Both the position numbers and the translations under genes were made by a program. From Euptelea pleiosperma (taxonomy: Eukaryota > Streptophyta > Magnoliopsida > Ranunculales > Eupteleaceae): a stretch of 64,000 nucleotides of DNA. The notes under the pieces were generated by a model. The model was not told the origin of the DNA and made no database searches. It saw nothing but the letters and a program-made list of their open reading frames with translations. The DNA lies in NCBI GenBank assembly GCA_035048495.1, contig CM068545.1, forward strand, positions 24,276,741 through 24,340,740. The letters run 5' to 3'. The stretch's first letter is position 1, and the number at the start of each line of letters is the position of its first letter. Below, in pieces: positions 13,259-23,859 of this stretch.

Positions 13259-13769
13259 GCGTCTGTTTGGTTGACCACCGCGGTGGGAAAATAAAATATT
13301 TGCGCGACCAAATATATTTTTCATCGCGTTTGGTTGAAAATTTGGTCGTCAACAAATTTAGCCGGGCCCACATATTTGCACGCGAAGGCGTCTAAATAAT
13401 TTACCACCCCCCTAGTAAAATAATTTCCTGCCATTTTACACTAGGTGGGCAAATTAAAATTTGCCGATGGGAAAATAAACTCCTTCGGTCGGAGTATAAA
13501 ATGAATTTTTGAGCTAGGGTTTTGGGGAACAACCCTAGCTCGATCCTCTCCACCCTCGTCGCCTTCCGCCGGTAAACGCTAGCTCGATACTCTCCACCCT
13601 TGTCGACTTCCTCTGGTTCGTGGTTGTTCGTGGTTCTTTCACGCTCCAGGTAACCATCTACACTCTCGTTTTCCTCTCTTCCTCCTCCGACCTCAATCTC
13701 CTCTTCGTTATCATGGGAAAACCCCATATCTGGTGTGGTAGTCTACACAGTGCTTGATCAATGGTTTTC

Positions 13770-14905
13770 ACCAAACCCCATATCATTTTCAAGGGTTTCG
13801 ACAATGCTTGATCAATGAGTCACTGTTGAATGATCTGTGATTTCTAAAGCATTTCATGAGTCATTTTCATGGATTGTATTACCGCATATCGTAAGGTCGA
13901 AAGTCATTTTCAAGGGTTTTGACAGTGCTTGATCAATGAGTCACTATCGAATGCCCTGATCTGTGATTTCTAAAGTGTTGCATGAATCATTTTCATGGGG
14001 TTTTCATAGTGCATGATTGTTACTGTTGTTATTTGTTACTGTTTGTGATTGTTACTGTTGTTATTTGTTACTGTTGTTACTGTTACTGTTATTTGTTATT
14101 TGTTACTATTATTGTTACCTCTCATAGCATGGTATACAATTGTTACTGTTAACTCGAAGCCACATTTCTTACTGTTAAGTTGAAGAATGTGCTGATGTTT
14201 TGTAAGGGTGATCTATATGGAGGAGATCAACCCACCGAAAATCAGCCATTGATTTATCTTCCATGTGGGTGCACTAAAATTGTATGTAAAAAATAGGTGA
14301 GCATGTGTCATTGACTGATTGCTTCGTTCTTCCTATTTTCTGTAAAAATTCCAAGACCTTGAAGGCTCTCTTTTGCCAAGTAAAAGAAGAAGGCCCTATT
14401 GTGAACTCTTTCGGGCCCACCGACCCATGAATGTTTGGAGTTGGACTATTCAGTAAGCCTATCATGCATAATCGTGAACCCTACGGCAATAGATCACCAA
14501 TCAAGCTGATTTTCAGTGTGTAGGTCCATTAAAGGGGTGTGCAAACATTCATGGGTTCAAACATTCATGGGTAAAAATGAGTCAGTTTTATCCCTTGACT
14601 TAATATGTGATTTCTCATCTAATGAGCTTTTTTTGCAAGATGTTCGTACTAATTAGCTTGTCTACTATCTGATTTCCCATCTAATTAGCTAGTCTCCTAT
14701 CTATTTAGCTTGTCTCCTATCTGATTTCCCATCCAATTAGCTGGTCTCCTATCTAATTAGATTCTTTTGCAAGATGCTTGTACAAATTAGCTTGTCTACT
14801 ATCTGATTTTCCATCTAATTAGCATGTCTCCTATCTAATTAGCTTGTCTCCTATCTGATTACTCATCTAATTAGCTTCTCTCCCATCTAATTAGCTTATT
14901 TTGCA
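13770..14905. repeat. Simple and tandem repeats in the Harbinger left region
   Basis: About 13780..14000 has two copies of a roughly 120-bp block (GTGCTTGATCAATGAGTCAC). 14010..14130 is a degenerate GTTACT/GTTATTT tract. 14640..14905 repeats CTAATTAGCTTGTCTCCTAT with TCTGATTTCCCATCTAATTAG several times. 14180..14290 is a truncated copy of the 27234-type MITE (AATCAGCCATTGATT). No gene is seen in 13259..15080. Confidence 0.7.
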
Positions 14906-15080
14906 AGATGTTTGTACTTCTTAGATTTTCTTTTATATGATTAGTGTGAAACTTGTCTGAAATCTATTTTTCGAAGTTCTAATCTAAATCTGATTTGAAT
15001 ATTTTATGTTTCTCTATGACATGATTACGTGATTTGATATTGATCCACACACACACACAGATATATATAGAACCCGAGGA

Positions 15081-16468
15081 ATGCTGCTCTACAAAATAAC
15101 TCAATGTTTTAATGATTGTATGAATAGGAGAATGTTGACTAGGAAGGAAAGAGAGAAAATAGCAGTGATGGTTACATTTTGTGGGTATGCTGCAGCATGT
15201 GCTGCACAACATTACCTGAATTATATAGATGGGGCACCTTGTGTGAATAGGGATAGGGAAAGAAGCCTAATACTAAAGCGGTTGTATTTCGAGTCTGACG
15301 TGAATTGCCATGAGCAATTACGTATGAAGAGGAAGTCATTCCAGTTGTTATGTGGTCGGTTAAAGCCCCATGGGTTATGCGATGGACGTTATGTATTAGT
15401 GAGGAGCAACTTGCCATATTTCTGCTCATTGTTGGTCACGATGTTAGGAATAGATGTGCAAAGTTTGATTTCATACGATCTGGTGAGACAATTAGTCGCC
15501 ACTTCCATAATGTGCTACGAGCTGTGATTAAAATATACAAAGAGTGTGTGAAGCCTGCGAAAGCCTACACTTCGCCTGAACAATTTAACACAAGGTCTTG
15601 GTGTCACTATTTCAAGGTAACTCGATCATTAGAGTTTAGTGTTTCCCATGTTATAGATATCTTTACTTACAAAATGACGTATATCGTCAGGATGATGTGG
15701 GCGCGATTGATGTCTCATACTTCCATGCTATGGTACCTTCGGAGGATCAACCAAGGTACCATAATAGAAAGGGAGAAATTCGACAGAATGTCCTTGCTGC
15801 GTGTACTTTTGACATGAAGTTCACATACGTGCTTGCTGGATGGGAGGGGTCAGCGCATGATAGTAGAATCCTACGATCGGCCATCAGTGACGGTAGACAT
15901 GATAAATTCATCGTCCCAACTGGTATGACAATCAATAGTAGAATATTCACATACAAACTGAGTCTTTATGATCGTATTTAGCCCATCTAATTGTTTATAA
16001 TAATTGTGGATGCCTAGGTAAGTACACTTAGCAGATGCTGGCTTTTCGAATGCACCCAAATTCATAGCCCCATATCGTGGTGTGCAGTACCATTTGAAGG
16101 AGTACGTTGGACGTACTCCTGAAAATGATATAGAATTATTCAATTAACCCCACTCCTCGTTGCGCAATGTTATCGAGCGTACGTTTGGGTTGCTGAAGAA
16201 ACGCTTTGCGTACCTACGTCAAGCCCCGTTTGTCAGCATCGATACTCAAACAAAGTTGATTGTGGCTTGTTGTGTCATTCACAACTTCATTAGGGGCGTC
16301 GATCCTGATGATTTGATCGATGACGAAGATAACATTGAGGAGGAAGAGCACGATGACTTAACGGGTACTGAGGACTTAGGTGAGTTGGTTCCTACCGCAG
16401 CATGGACTACGAAGAGAGATGAACTTTGTCAGACAATGTGGGTTGATTATGAAGATGAGCTTCATTGA
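15081..16468 (+). pseudogene. PIF/Harbinger transposase (DDE_Tnp_4), disrupted
   Basis: The product would cut and join the element's ends. In order the frames give an N-terminal helical region (RKEREKIAVMV, FQLLCGRL), SEEQLAIFLLIVGHDVRNR, FNTRSWCHYFK, then after a 74-bp GT-AG intron (15617..15690) DDVGAIDVSYFHAMVP with the first catalytic Asp, VLAGWEGSAHDSRIL with the second, and LRNVIERTFGLLKKRF with the catalytic Glu. The tail is acidic. Breaks are a frameshift near 15395..15405, a likely second intron ending near 16019, a one-base loss near 16026 before LADAGF, and an in-frame TAA at 16145..16147 where related proteins continue into the HSSLRN motif. All three acidic residues survive, but the reading frame does not. 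The exact start is uncertain; ATG codons lie at 15081 and just downstream. Confidence 0.85.
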
Positions 16469-16713
16469 GGCGTTGCAAGTTGACTACTTGATTATGTTGC
16501 ATGTTATGGATGCTAGAGATGTTTGGGTTGTACTTTATGTGGTTTAAAGTTTTGAGTGCTTGGACATCATTAAACTGAATTTTATTTTGTATTGAGATTT
16601 GATATTTGATATTACGAGTTTATAGTGATGTTCCTATGTACGTGGGTGCTTTCATTATTTATATGGTTGGGATGGAATGTTGTTATATTGAACACATTTA
16701 TGATACGCTAGCT

Positions 16714-17693
16714 ATGGCCGGTGGATCCACACAAGGCAATGGGGAACCTACAAGGCCAAGCCAGTTAAGGTGGACCGTTGCAATGGATGATGTCATGAAG
16801 GAGACCTTGTTGGATCAACTGTTGGTAGGCATTAGGGGCGATAATGGTTGGAAGAGCCACGCATTTACTGTCGTGCAACAAAACATGATGAAACGGTTGG
16901 GTGTTTCTGTAACTCATAATCACTGTAGAAGTAGATTGAAGACCTGGAAAGTAATCCTTATGAATATCAAAGAGTTACTAAATCAAAGTGGCTTTGGCTG
17001 GGATGATATGCTTAAGATGGTGAAAGCTGGCGATTTCGTATGGGATGCGTACATCACGGTATAAATAGTTGTATTTACTTGATTTATTCAATTATTGTCA
17101 GAGTATTTCAGTAATGACCATGAATGTCTGTATTTCAGAAGCATCAATGGGCATCGAGGTATAGAACAAAGACAATCCCGAGCTTCAATGAGGTTGCAAT
17201 GATCCTTGGCAATGACACCGCAATGGGAGATCGTGCAAGGACTGGGATTGAGCTAGAAGTGGATACAGATGATGCTGACGAACGAGTTGGTGGGATGGAG
17301 TCCACAGGATACACTAATGGAGTTGAGGACTTGACATTAGATGATGAAACGAAAGCAAATGATGAAGTCCATAGTGAGCCTGGTGGAAGTACTAGTAACC
17401 CAACAACATGAGTGAATAGAAACAAGCGAGTCCGTAGAGCATCCGAGCCAATACAAGATTCTCTCTTAGAGCTTGCCCAAGCCACGAGTCTCATTGCCAA
17501 AGCCCTTGAATGGAACAATATGAACTTCTCACAGGTGGTTTCACGCGAGGTGGAAAAGATTGAGGGCATGACTGATGACTTGATTATTGAAGGTACGGAG
17601 TTTCTCATCAGTGACGAGAATACGGCAAAGATTTTCTTAGCGTTGCCGCCTGGACGAAGAGGACAATGGTTGAAACAAAAGTCGATGACTTGA
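16714..17693 (+). pseudogene. Harbinger ORF1: Myb/SANT-like (trihelix type) DNA-binding protein
   Basis: Exon 1 is 16714..17058 and exon 2 starts at 17139 after an 80-bp GT-AG phase-0 intron. The protein has RWTVAMDDVMKETLLDQL, NGWKSHAFTVV, SRLKTWKVI, FGWDDMLKMVKA and VWDAYI, then SRYRTKTIPSFNE. This is the Myb_DNA-bind_3 pattern of plant PIF/Harbinger ORF1 proteins, which bind the element and bring the transposase to it. The middle is acidic and low in order. An in-frame TGA at 17409..17411 interrupts the frame, after which it continues with a basic stretch (NRNKRVRR) and a helical C-terminus to 17693. The DNA-binding half is intact, so a truncated protein is conceivable. It lies 245 bp after the transposase on the same strand. 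Confidence 0.8.
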
Positions 17694-18423
17694 TTGAGGA
17701 CTTGTTCCTTGTCAGATACTCTTTTTGTTAATGGGGGGTCACAAACAATAGTTTTTTTATGTCACAACTTGGTCCATAGCTTGGATGTTTCCAAGCTACA
17801 ACTTTATGACTTTTTGTATTAGGTATAACCACTACTTTTGATAACATGTACACATGATGCACTACTAGTTTATTTATGACATATATGTGCTCTTTTTGAT
17901 ATATTTTGTATTTTCTGCATATGATATTTTTATTCTCTTTATATGACATATATGTGCTCCTTGAGACATTTTAGATTTTGCCATTTCAGATGATAACACA
18001 TGTACTCACTGTGAGAATATACAGCCCATATCTCCTCATGTTGTCCCAAACATCCTTGAACTTTGTCTAGGGTAGGTTGTAATTCTTGTATCCTAAAAAG
18101 ATAAACAATTTCAATGTGATCAAACAACCCAAACTAATAAATAGATCCTAATTTCCTCTGAAATATGTAAAAATTTTGTCCTACACTTTTAAAATAAAAT
18201 CCATTGAATTCAAATGTTCCCATCATTGGCTGTACATGAGCTTTTTACAGTTACAATCAGTCTGTACATGAGCTTGTCCTACCCTTTCTTTTTACAGTTA
18301 CAATCAGTCTGTACATGAGCTTTTCTCATACCATACATTTGCCAAATGCTAACTATGCTCTTGACCAGATTATTTGGTTAAAAGATATTACTTGTCCAAT
18401 CTATTACTTGAGAAAGTGGGTAG
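17694..18423. repeat. Harbinger internal non-coding stretch with short direct repeats
   Basis: From 18228 to 18322 the phrase CAGTCTGTACATGAGCTT with flanking TTTTTACAGTTACAAT is repeated two to three times. Between 17870 and 17970 ATATGTGCTC also recurs. No coding sequence is recognised. Confidence 0.5.
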
Positions 18424-18856
18424 GCATCAACGAATGTTTACAGGGCATCCTTCCACAATACCAGAAAGGTAGATGCTGTTGCTTCCCCACGATATATGCT
18501 AGGTGAAAAATACATGCATGCTTCCTTTAACTACAGAAGTGGATTTTCTGAAATGGATACAGAGAGGGCAAAACCAAATGGCGATATCGGGTGTTTTTTT
18601 GCAAGAAGATTAGAACCTAATGATGCTGAGAGTAGTGCATGCTCTGTTGGTAGTTGTAGCAGTTCTAGCGACAGTCCCTATAGGTTGCCTCATCGTTCTT
18701 TAACGAATCCTAGTCAAAATTTGGATAGTCGTTTTGATGATGCTGAATCTTTTTGTGGTTGGGGATATGAAAAAGAATGTCCACATTTCAAATGACAAAC
18801 ATTTGATGGAGCTAAGGAACTTAGTTTCTGCTGAAATGAACCTTCCCATTAGGTGA
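18424..18856 (+). pseudogene. Host-like coding fragment carried by the Harbinger element
   Basis: An open frame from 18424 to 18795 reads RKVDAVASPRYMLGEKYMH, ERAKPNGDIGCFFARRLEPN, a serine-rich SACSVGSCSSSSDSPYR and DDAESFCGWGYEKE. At the point where it degrades, another frame (18773..18856) continues with NVHISNDKHLMELRNLVSAE. It does not look like transposon protein. The second part faintly recalls the end of an ENT-type helical domain in plant nuclear proteins, but this is from memory and weak. The join of two frames fits loss of a middle exon or an internal deletion. It could be a transduplicated gene piece or an exon of an unknown element gene. Confidence 0.4.
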
Positions 18857-19635
18857 TAGGAAAACAACTTCCTGGTTAATTGAGGGTTTTTTTTTTGTCT
18901 TAATAGGACACTCTCCCCTTTTCTTTAATGGTCTCCCAGAATTGTAAGAAGCAGAATGAATTGTTATAATCTATAGCTTCTATTTTGCTTATTCTATAGT
19001 GGGCTAGATAATGAATTCCAGTGACTGAGAAATTTCTATACCATAAACACTCTACAAAGCAATGAATTATCCTGGCCTTGAAGGCTTCAAGTTTCATCCT
19101 GGTGTTATTTTACTCTTTTTTAGTAGTGATTTGTGGTTTGTATGGTGTAAGCATTTTCTGTTAAAGATGATGAATGTTTATTCAGTTATCAAAAAAGTCC
19201 TCTTAAGCATGTTATGCATCCTAAATTAGCAATTTATTTGGCAGATATGAAGAATACAATATTCCAGCTTTTGTTATATTTTTAAGGCTTTTTTGTACAT
19301 ACATGATCCCACGTTTAAATGTGCAGTCGTTTATACTCCAGTGGACCATTTGAATCCTATTTTCACAGAAAATCATGCCATATTACGAAAGCATGTGTAG
19401 TGCTTGTCAAAGAAATTGAATGTTCAAAGGATTTTGAGGGCATCTAGTCTGTGCCTTGCACTACATATGCTTCATCACGAGGACCAAAGTTTATGATATT
19501 TCAAATGGTTTCTTGTACATATGCTTGCAACTACTGTATATGCTTTTGTTTTTTATGTTTGTTATGCTTTTGCTACAAAGTCAAGTTCTGTCTATACTGG
19601 TGCACATAAAAATTTAATTTGAGATGGTGGTGGTG
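18857..19635. other. Harbinger internal stretch without recognised features
   Basis: AT-rich sequence without a conserved frame; nothing recognised. Confidence 0.5.
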
Positions 19636-20143
19636 GAGTAAAACTTGTGTCAGAAGATGTTGTGAAGGAAGCCGGTCACAGCATTCAATACGACCCACCT
19701 GGCATAGTATTAGAGGACAAGGACCGTATGGATGTTTGGCCAGTCCCTCTGTGGACTGGTACACAAAAAATCAGCTTGATTACTGATTTCTAACCGATTC
19801 GGTTCAAGTTATTTTCATGGGTTGATTCTAACAGTAGGAATTTGAGCATTATTGAGCATTATTTGGGTGCAAATATCTAAGAAACACCAATCAAGCTGAT
19901 TTTTGGTGTGTAGGTGTGGGTCCACCAAAATGTGGGCCAAATATTCATGGACTCAGTGGCCCCTAAAAAGTCTACTACGTGGCAAATTGAGGGACTTTGG
20001 CATCAAAATTTTTATACCAAAGTCAGTATCATAGATTTTTCCCCACCGGGGGACTGGCCAAACATCCATATCGTGTGCCACGTGGCTCGTATTGAGTGCT
20101 GTGACCGGAGTCCGTAGAACATCTTGTCACACAAGTTTTACTC
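19636..20143. mobile_element. Mutator-type G-box MITE nested in the Harbinger element
   Basis: The ends are GAGTAAAACTTGTGTCA and (complement) GAGTAAAACTTGTGTGACAA. The flanking 9-mers gtggtggtg (19627..19635) and gtggtggta (20144..20152) differ at one base. The core has CCGTATGGATGTTTGGCC, AATCAGCTTGATTA and a CCACGTGG near 20080. At 508 bp it is longer than related copies because of extra central sequence. It postdates the Harbinger insertion. Confidence 0.85.
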
Positions 20144-20234
20144 GTGGTGGTAGTGGCTTGGGGGGAATTTTTGTGCTGGCTCGTTCATTGATTGATGTCT
20201 ATTTATAATATGATATGACATTTGTAGGTGTACA

Positions 20235-20579
20235 ATGGCTTCCCATTATGTTTATGTAGTTTTTAAAGGACGACGGCCAAGCATATACCATAGTTGGGTA
20301 GAATGCAGCCTCCAAGTAAGTGGTTATAGTGGAGCAGTTCATAAACGGTTCAATTCACTGCAAAAAGCAGAGGCAACCCTTCTCGACTACCATTGCAAGA
20401 GTGGACCATTGTCACCAAGATATGCACATACTTCTTATGGCACAATTTTAGCTTCTGCACAAGTTGATGTGCACAGAGATGAAACTAGTGTGGATGGACA
20501 GTCTGGCATGGTTGTTTTGCTTTGGATCATAGTAGTCATCTTTATAGTTTTCTTTATTAAGTATGGACTTGGCATATAA
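20235..20579 (+). CDS. RNase H1 N-terminal (hybrid-binding/viroplasmin-like) domain protein with C-terminal membrane segment
   Basis: The 114-residue frame is intact. Residues 5 to 46 read YVYVVFKGRRPSIYHSW, then EC, QVSGYSGA, KRF and AE. This is the compact hybrid-binding domain at the N-terminus of eukaryotic RNase H1 (Pfam Cauli_VI family), which grips RNA-DNA hybrids. No RNase H catalytic domain follows. Residues 92 to about 109 are strongly hydrophobic (MVVLLWIIVVIFIVFFIK), suggesting a tail-anchored protein. A TTGTAG just before the ATG could be a splice acceptor, so an upstream exon is possible. It lies between the nested MITE and the second Myb-like ORF, inside the Harbinger element. 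Whether it is expressed or serves the transposon is unknown. Confidence 0.65.
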   Translation: MASHYVYVVFKGRRPSIYHSWVECSLQVSGYSGAVHKRFNSLQKAEATLLDYHCKSGPLSPRYAHTSYGTILASAQVDVHRDETSVDGQSGMVVLLWIIVVIFIVFFIKYGLGI

Positions 20580-20825
20580 ATTGTTGTGACAAGTAGGAGT
20601 CTTTGGATTCTAACTTTTTTATAAAATGGTAGTGCTTTTTTTTGTAAGGATTATGGTAGGAATATCGTACCTTTCAACAACCAATGTTTATGACAACTAA
20701 CTTATACAACTTCATATTCATGTTTGTTGTCTTTTGGGGATGATATGTCAGTTATATTTCACATACAATTATTTTGACTCCCTGCATATCATATATTTTA
20801 TTTTATGCTTCTCATCTATTAAGGG

Positions 20826-21297
20826 ATGGATCATCATTTTTACTGTTGGACACGTGACATGGATCAATTATTCGTGGACACGCTTGTGCATCTTGTTCCT
20901 GGCAATCGGATCAAAAATGGTATTCGGTATCCTGTATGGAATCAAGCCGTCACACTCATCAATGCGCTTTTTCATACTGACATGACAATTGTGAATATTC
21001 GTGCTCGATTTAAAACATTGGTTAAAATACATAATGAAGTAAACAATCTTTTGGATCGCCCTGAATTCCAATGGGATGATAACACCAAGATGGTGGTCGC
21101 AGACGATGACGCATGGGTTACACTTGTTCAGGTACTGTAATTATTTTGGATATTACAACTTCCTCATCGTCTTGCAATGATTAAATATTATCATATATAT
21201 TGTTTTCTCTACGCAGATGGAACCACGCTTAACAATATATCATAGGAGGCCATTTCCGTTTTATAATGAGATGAATATCATTCAGGGGATCAATTGA
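20826..21297 (+). CDS. Second Myb/SANT-like DNA-binding domain ORF
   Basis: Exon 1 (20826..21131) gives YCWTRDMDQLFVDTLV, NGIRYPVWNQAVTLI, RARFKTLVKIHNEVNNLL, FQWDDNTKMVVADDDAW. After an 85-bp GT-AG phase-0 intron (21132..21216), exon 2 reads YHRRPFPFYNEMNIIQ and stops at 21295..21297. The pattern W-D-L-W-R-L-W-K is that of Myb_DNA-bind_3 domains, as in the element's ORF1, with the same relative intron position. Total length is 128 residues if the ATG at 20826 is the start. The text before it (TCTATTAAG, then GGATGG) could be a splice acceptor linking it to an upstream exon, perhaps the RNase H1-like ORF. Sequence differs widely from ORF1, so it is not a recent duplication. Confidence 0.6.
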
Positions 21298-21799
21298 TAA
21301 ATAGCACATCCACTCTCTTGGAAAGCTCTTTTGTAGGTATTATTTTGAAATGATAATTTTAATTTCTATAATATACATAATTGAATTATATATATTTTAT
21401 AATGATCTAATAGGTTTGAGCTTTTTCAACAGATGGGTTCAGCACTTTATCTATGCAAGCATCGATTGTGATTAGCGACATCGATCGATCCAATTTTGAG
21501 ATGTAATATATTTTTAGGAACTCTGTCGGTGACTACATGTAGGGATATATTTGATATCATATATGAACTTATGTTATGTTATGTATCTCATGGTATCCTA
21601 TTGCCACATTTTCACCCATGGAATGTATGAAACAATAATTCTGTAAAATTATGTGTGCTCTTCATTGGGTGGGACCTATTTTAAGCATAACAACTTAACT
21701 CGATTTACTTGGGATCAACTCACCGTTCAATTGGTGGCCATATTCATTATCCTGAATATTGGGAAATTGTTGTGATCATATATATGAATTGGATTGACT

Positions 21800-22105
21800 A
21801 AATCTGGGCCTTGATCAATCCAAAAGGTCCACTTTGGGATTGGCCAACCATCCCTATGGTTAGATTACTCAAATTCGTGTGCCACGTGGCTCATATTGTC
21901 CTGTGAAGGAAGCTTGTCATTTTAGGGCCGTGATTGGAGCCAGACCCTTGTAAATCTTGGCTTTGATCAATCCAAGAGGTCCACTTTGGGATTGGCCAAC
22001 CATCCCTACGGTTAGATTACTCAAATTCGTGTGCCACGTGGCTCATATTGTGTCATGTGAAGGAAGCTTGTCATTTTAGGGCAGTGATTGGAGCCAGACC
22101 CTTAC
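21800..22105. repeat. Tandem duplicate (about 152 bp) of a G-box MITE right end
   Basis: The block GTCCACTTTGGGATTGGCC ... CGTGTGCCACGTGGCTCATA ... GATTGGAGCCAGACCC occurs twice, 152 bp apart. The end (complement GGGTCTGGCTCC) is the GGGTC-type terminus. Left arms are missing. Both copies keep the CCACGTGG G-box. The rest to 22484, and the stretch 21298..21799, have no recognised gene. Confidence 0.8.
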
Positions 22106-22484
22106 CTAAATCACTTCATGTTGAGGTGCTACTGTATAGCATACTCACTTGCTACACTTGGCCTGCATACATGTGACTTTCTTCAATTTTTTAGTTGGAC
22201 AAACAAATATATGGCACAAACAATGGTGGATCGGTGGAAATGCATTTTTGAAGGCCGCGTGGCAGAATTTCACTATCACACATATTGACAATGCTACAAG
22301 TGCATGGTACCGGATCGTTTCAAAAGATTTGTCTACGGCAAAGAAAACAAAGGCATAGGCAAATTTGGTGGGGGTTGCCAAACGTTTGCAAATTATTTTG
22401 ATGGGTGAATATTTAGCTAGAATTTATTTTGTCATGAAAATGTTTTCTCATGAGAACCGATTTGCCGACGTACCAAACAGACCC

Positions 22485-23010
22485 TAAGGGTAAGTGTCTC
22501 TATGATCAAACTCTTTTAGATAGAATTCGAAGTTTATGAACATTGAATATTTGTAATTGGTGGATGAGTAAGGACTCATCTAACTGAGTTGAGGATTATA
22601 GATCTATGAGAAAAGAATTTCTCTAAATAGACTACTAGCCTAGGCTCACTCTCTAGGTGAACAAGAAGTGATTCTCGTTAGATTAAAACAATGTGATATC
22701 TTAGTTAGTTGATTATTTATTTCAATTTGATATTTGTAATGCATAATTGAGATAATATAATATTACTCGTGTTGAGTATTGACAGTGGACGTAAGTGCAA
22801 AGTTGCCGAACCACTATAAATCTGAGTCTCGTGTGATTGTGAATGTTTACATACTTTATCTCAGATTGTCTCATATCTATATTATTTAGCTGATTCGTAT
22901 TTTAATTGTTTGATCAATTTTCGCTTTGTGTGATCATTAATTTTTAATCCATATAGAATTGGCGGAGAAATTAAAATTGTCATATTCACCCCCCTCTAGG
23001 ACATAACGTG
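22485..23010 (+). mobile_element. Copia-type LTR remnant, right part
   Basis: The sequence resumes after the Harbinger TAA. GTGGACGTAAGTGCAAAGTTG and GAACCACTATAAATCTGAG resemble 45760..45810 in another LTR of the window, and CACCCCCCTCTAGGAC near 22987 is typical of the end of such LTRs. 23010..23478 is AT-rich with no gene seen. Confidence 0.55.
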
Positions 23011-23478
23011 GTAATTAAAAAAGAATTTCAGTAGTTACTCATACTCTTTCACGAAGATAGAGAAGACAGACAGACACTTGTTATTCTTCAACTAAAAGCT
23101 TGAGTCATTATTTCATAGCCTATTATTTGCATAACCATAAATAATATATACCAATGTAATATTATCTAATATACGGTGTAGTACAGTGTGAGAATAATTC
23201 CACAATGTATGCTCTTCGTTAATTATATTACTCCCCTTTAGGTACTCTCCCCCTTACAATATAAGACCAATCTCTCCTCTTTTATCTCATACGAAAAAAA
23301 ATCAAAGCAAGGAGATGAGCGAATATAGACAAGAAAATATATATTTATTAAAGGCAGTCAGTGTCTAAATCCATTTTAAAGTGAGGATGAATGTAACAGA
23401 CAAAAAAATGATCATCCATCTCTAAAAATGTAATGATCAGTTTATCAGTATAGGCGGTGAATCCCAAGAATAGACAAC

Positions 23479-23826
23479 TCAAACATCAGAGAAACAATAA
23501 ACATGAGAGTTTATCATAACATTTCGATAACTCTCAGGGAAACAACTAACTCTCCTCGTGTCGCGAGCAACCTTCGCATCAGCTCCTACAATGCCGAAAT
23601 GTCTAGAGCCATCTGCGGTCGCAGGTATCCCTAACGTAGTAGTTGGGGGCTCATCCTTGAAGAAGTCATCAGCTGTTGACTGGTACTCAAGAGGATCTCT
23701 TAATCTCAATTGTGAAAAATAGTGATCCATTCTGTATCGGATCTCTCCCATAGTCCCATGGACAAACTGAAGCTCATAGGTCATGGCTCTTTGATAGCCC
23801 TCAAAGTCATGTCTAATGGATGGCAC
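23479..23826 (-). other. Unrecognised 115-residue open frame
   Basis: The minus-strand frame begins MPSIRHDFEGYQRAMTYELQ and includes MGEIRYRMDHYFSQLRLRDP, a charged helical pattern with arginines and acidic residues, and ends SHVYCFSDV. It is not recognised. The amphipathic R/D/E-rich start recalls plant retrotransposon gag or transposon accessory proteins, but no diagnostic motif is present. Flanks are repeats. Low confidence that it is a gene. Confidence 0.2.
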
Positions 23827-23859
23827 ATCCTAACGTAAAGAATGAATGGTCTAAAGCCT

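Larger units (their letters stand above)
13259..22484 (+). mobile_element. PIF/Harbinger DNA transposon, 9.2 kb, with cargo
   Basis: The left end GCGTCTGTTTGGTTG and the complement of the right end, GGGTCTGTTTGGTACG, form short inverted repeats. TAA precedes the left end (13256..13258) and follows the right end (22485..22487), matching the TTA/TAA target preference of PIF/Harbinger. Inside are a DDE transposase pseudogene (15081..16468), the partner Myb/SANT-like ORF (16714..17693), a host-like coding fragment (18424..18856), an RNase H1 N-terminal domain ORF (20235..20579), a second Myb/SANT-like ORF (20826..21297) and younger MITE insertions. Both core genes carry breaks, so the copy is probably not autonomous. 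It sits in an LTR remnant. Confidence 0.85.

Noticed and set aside
13401..13727. Minus-strand frame of 108 codons near the Harbinger left end
   Set aside because: It is not recognisable and overlaps non-coding terminal sequence with leader-like features on the other strand; there is no conserved domain.
14640..14905. Regularly repeated ATTAGCTTGTCTCCTATCTG units suggesting a CRISPR-like array
   Set aside because: Units are contiguous and degenerate with no spacers, in a plant transposon; this is an ordinary tandem repeat.
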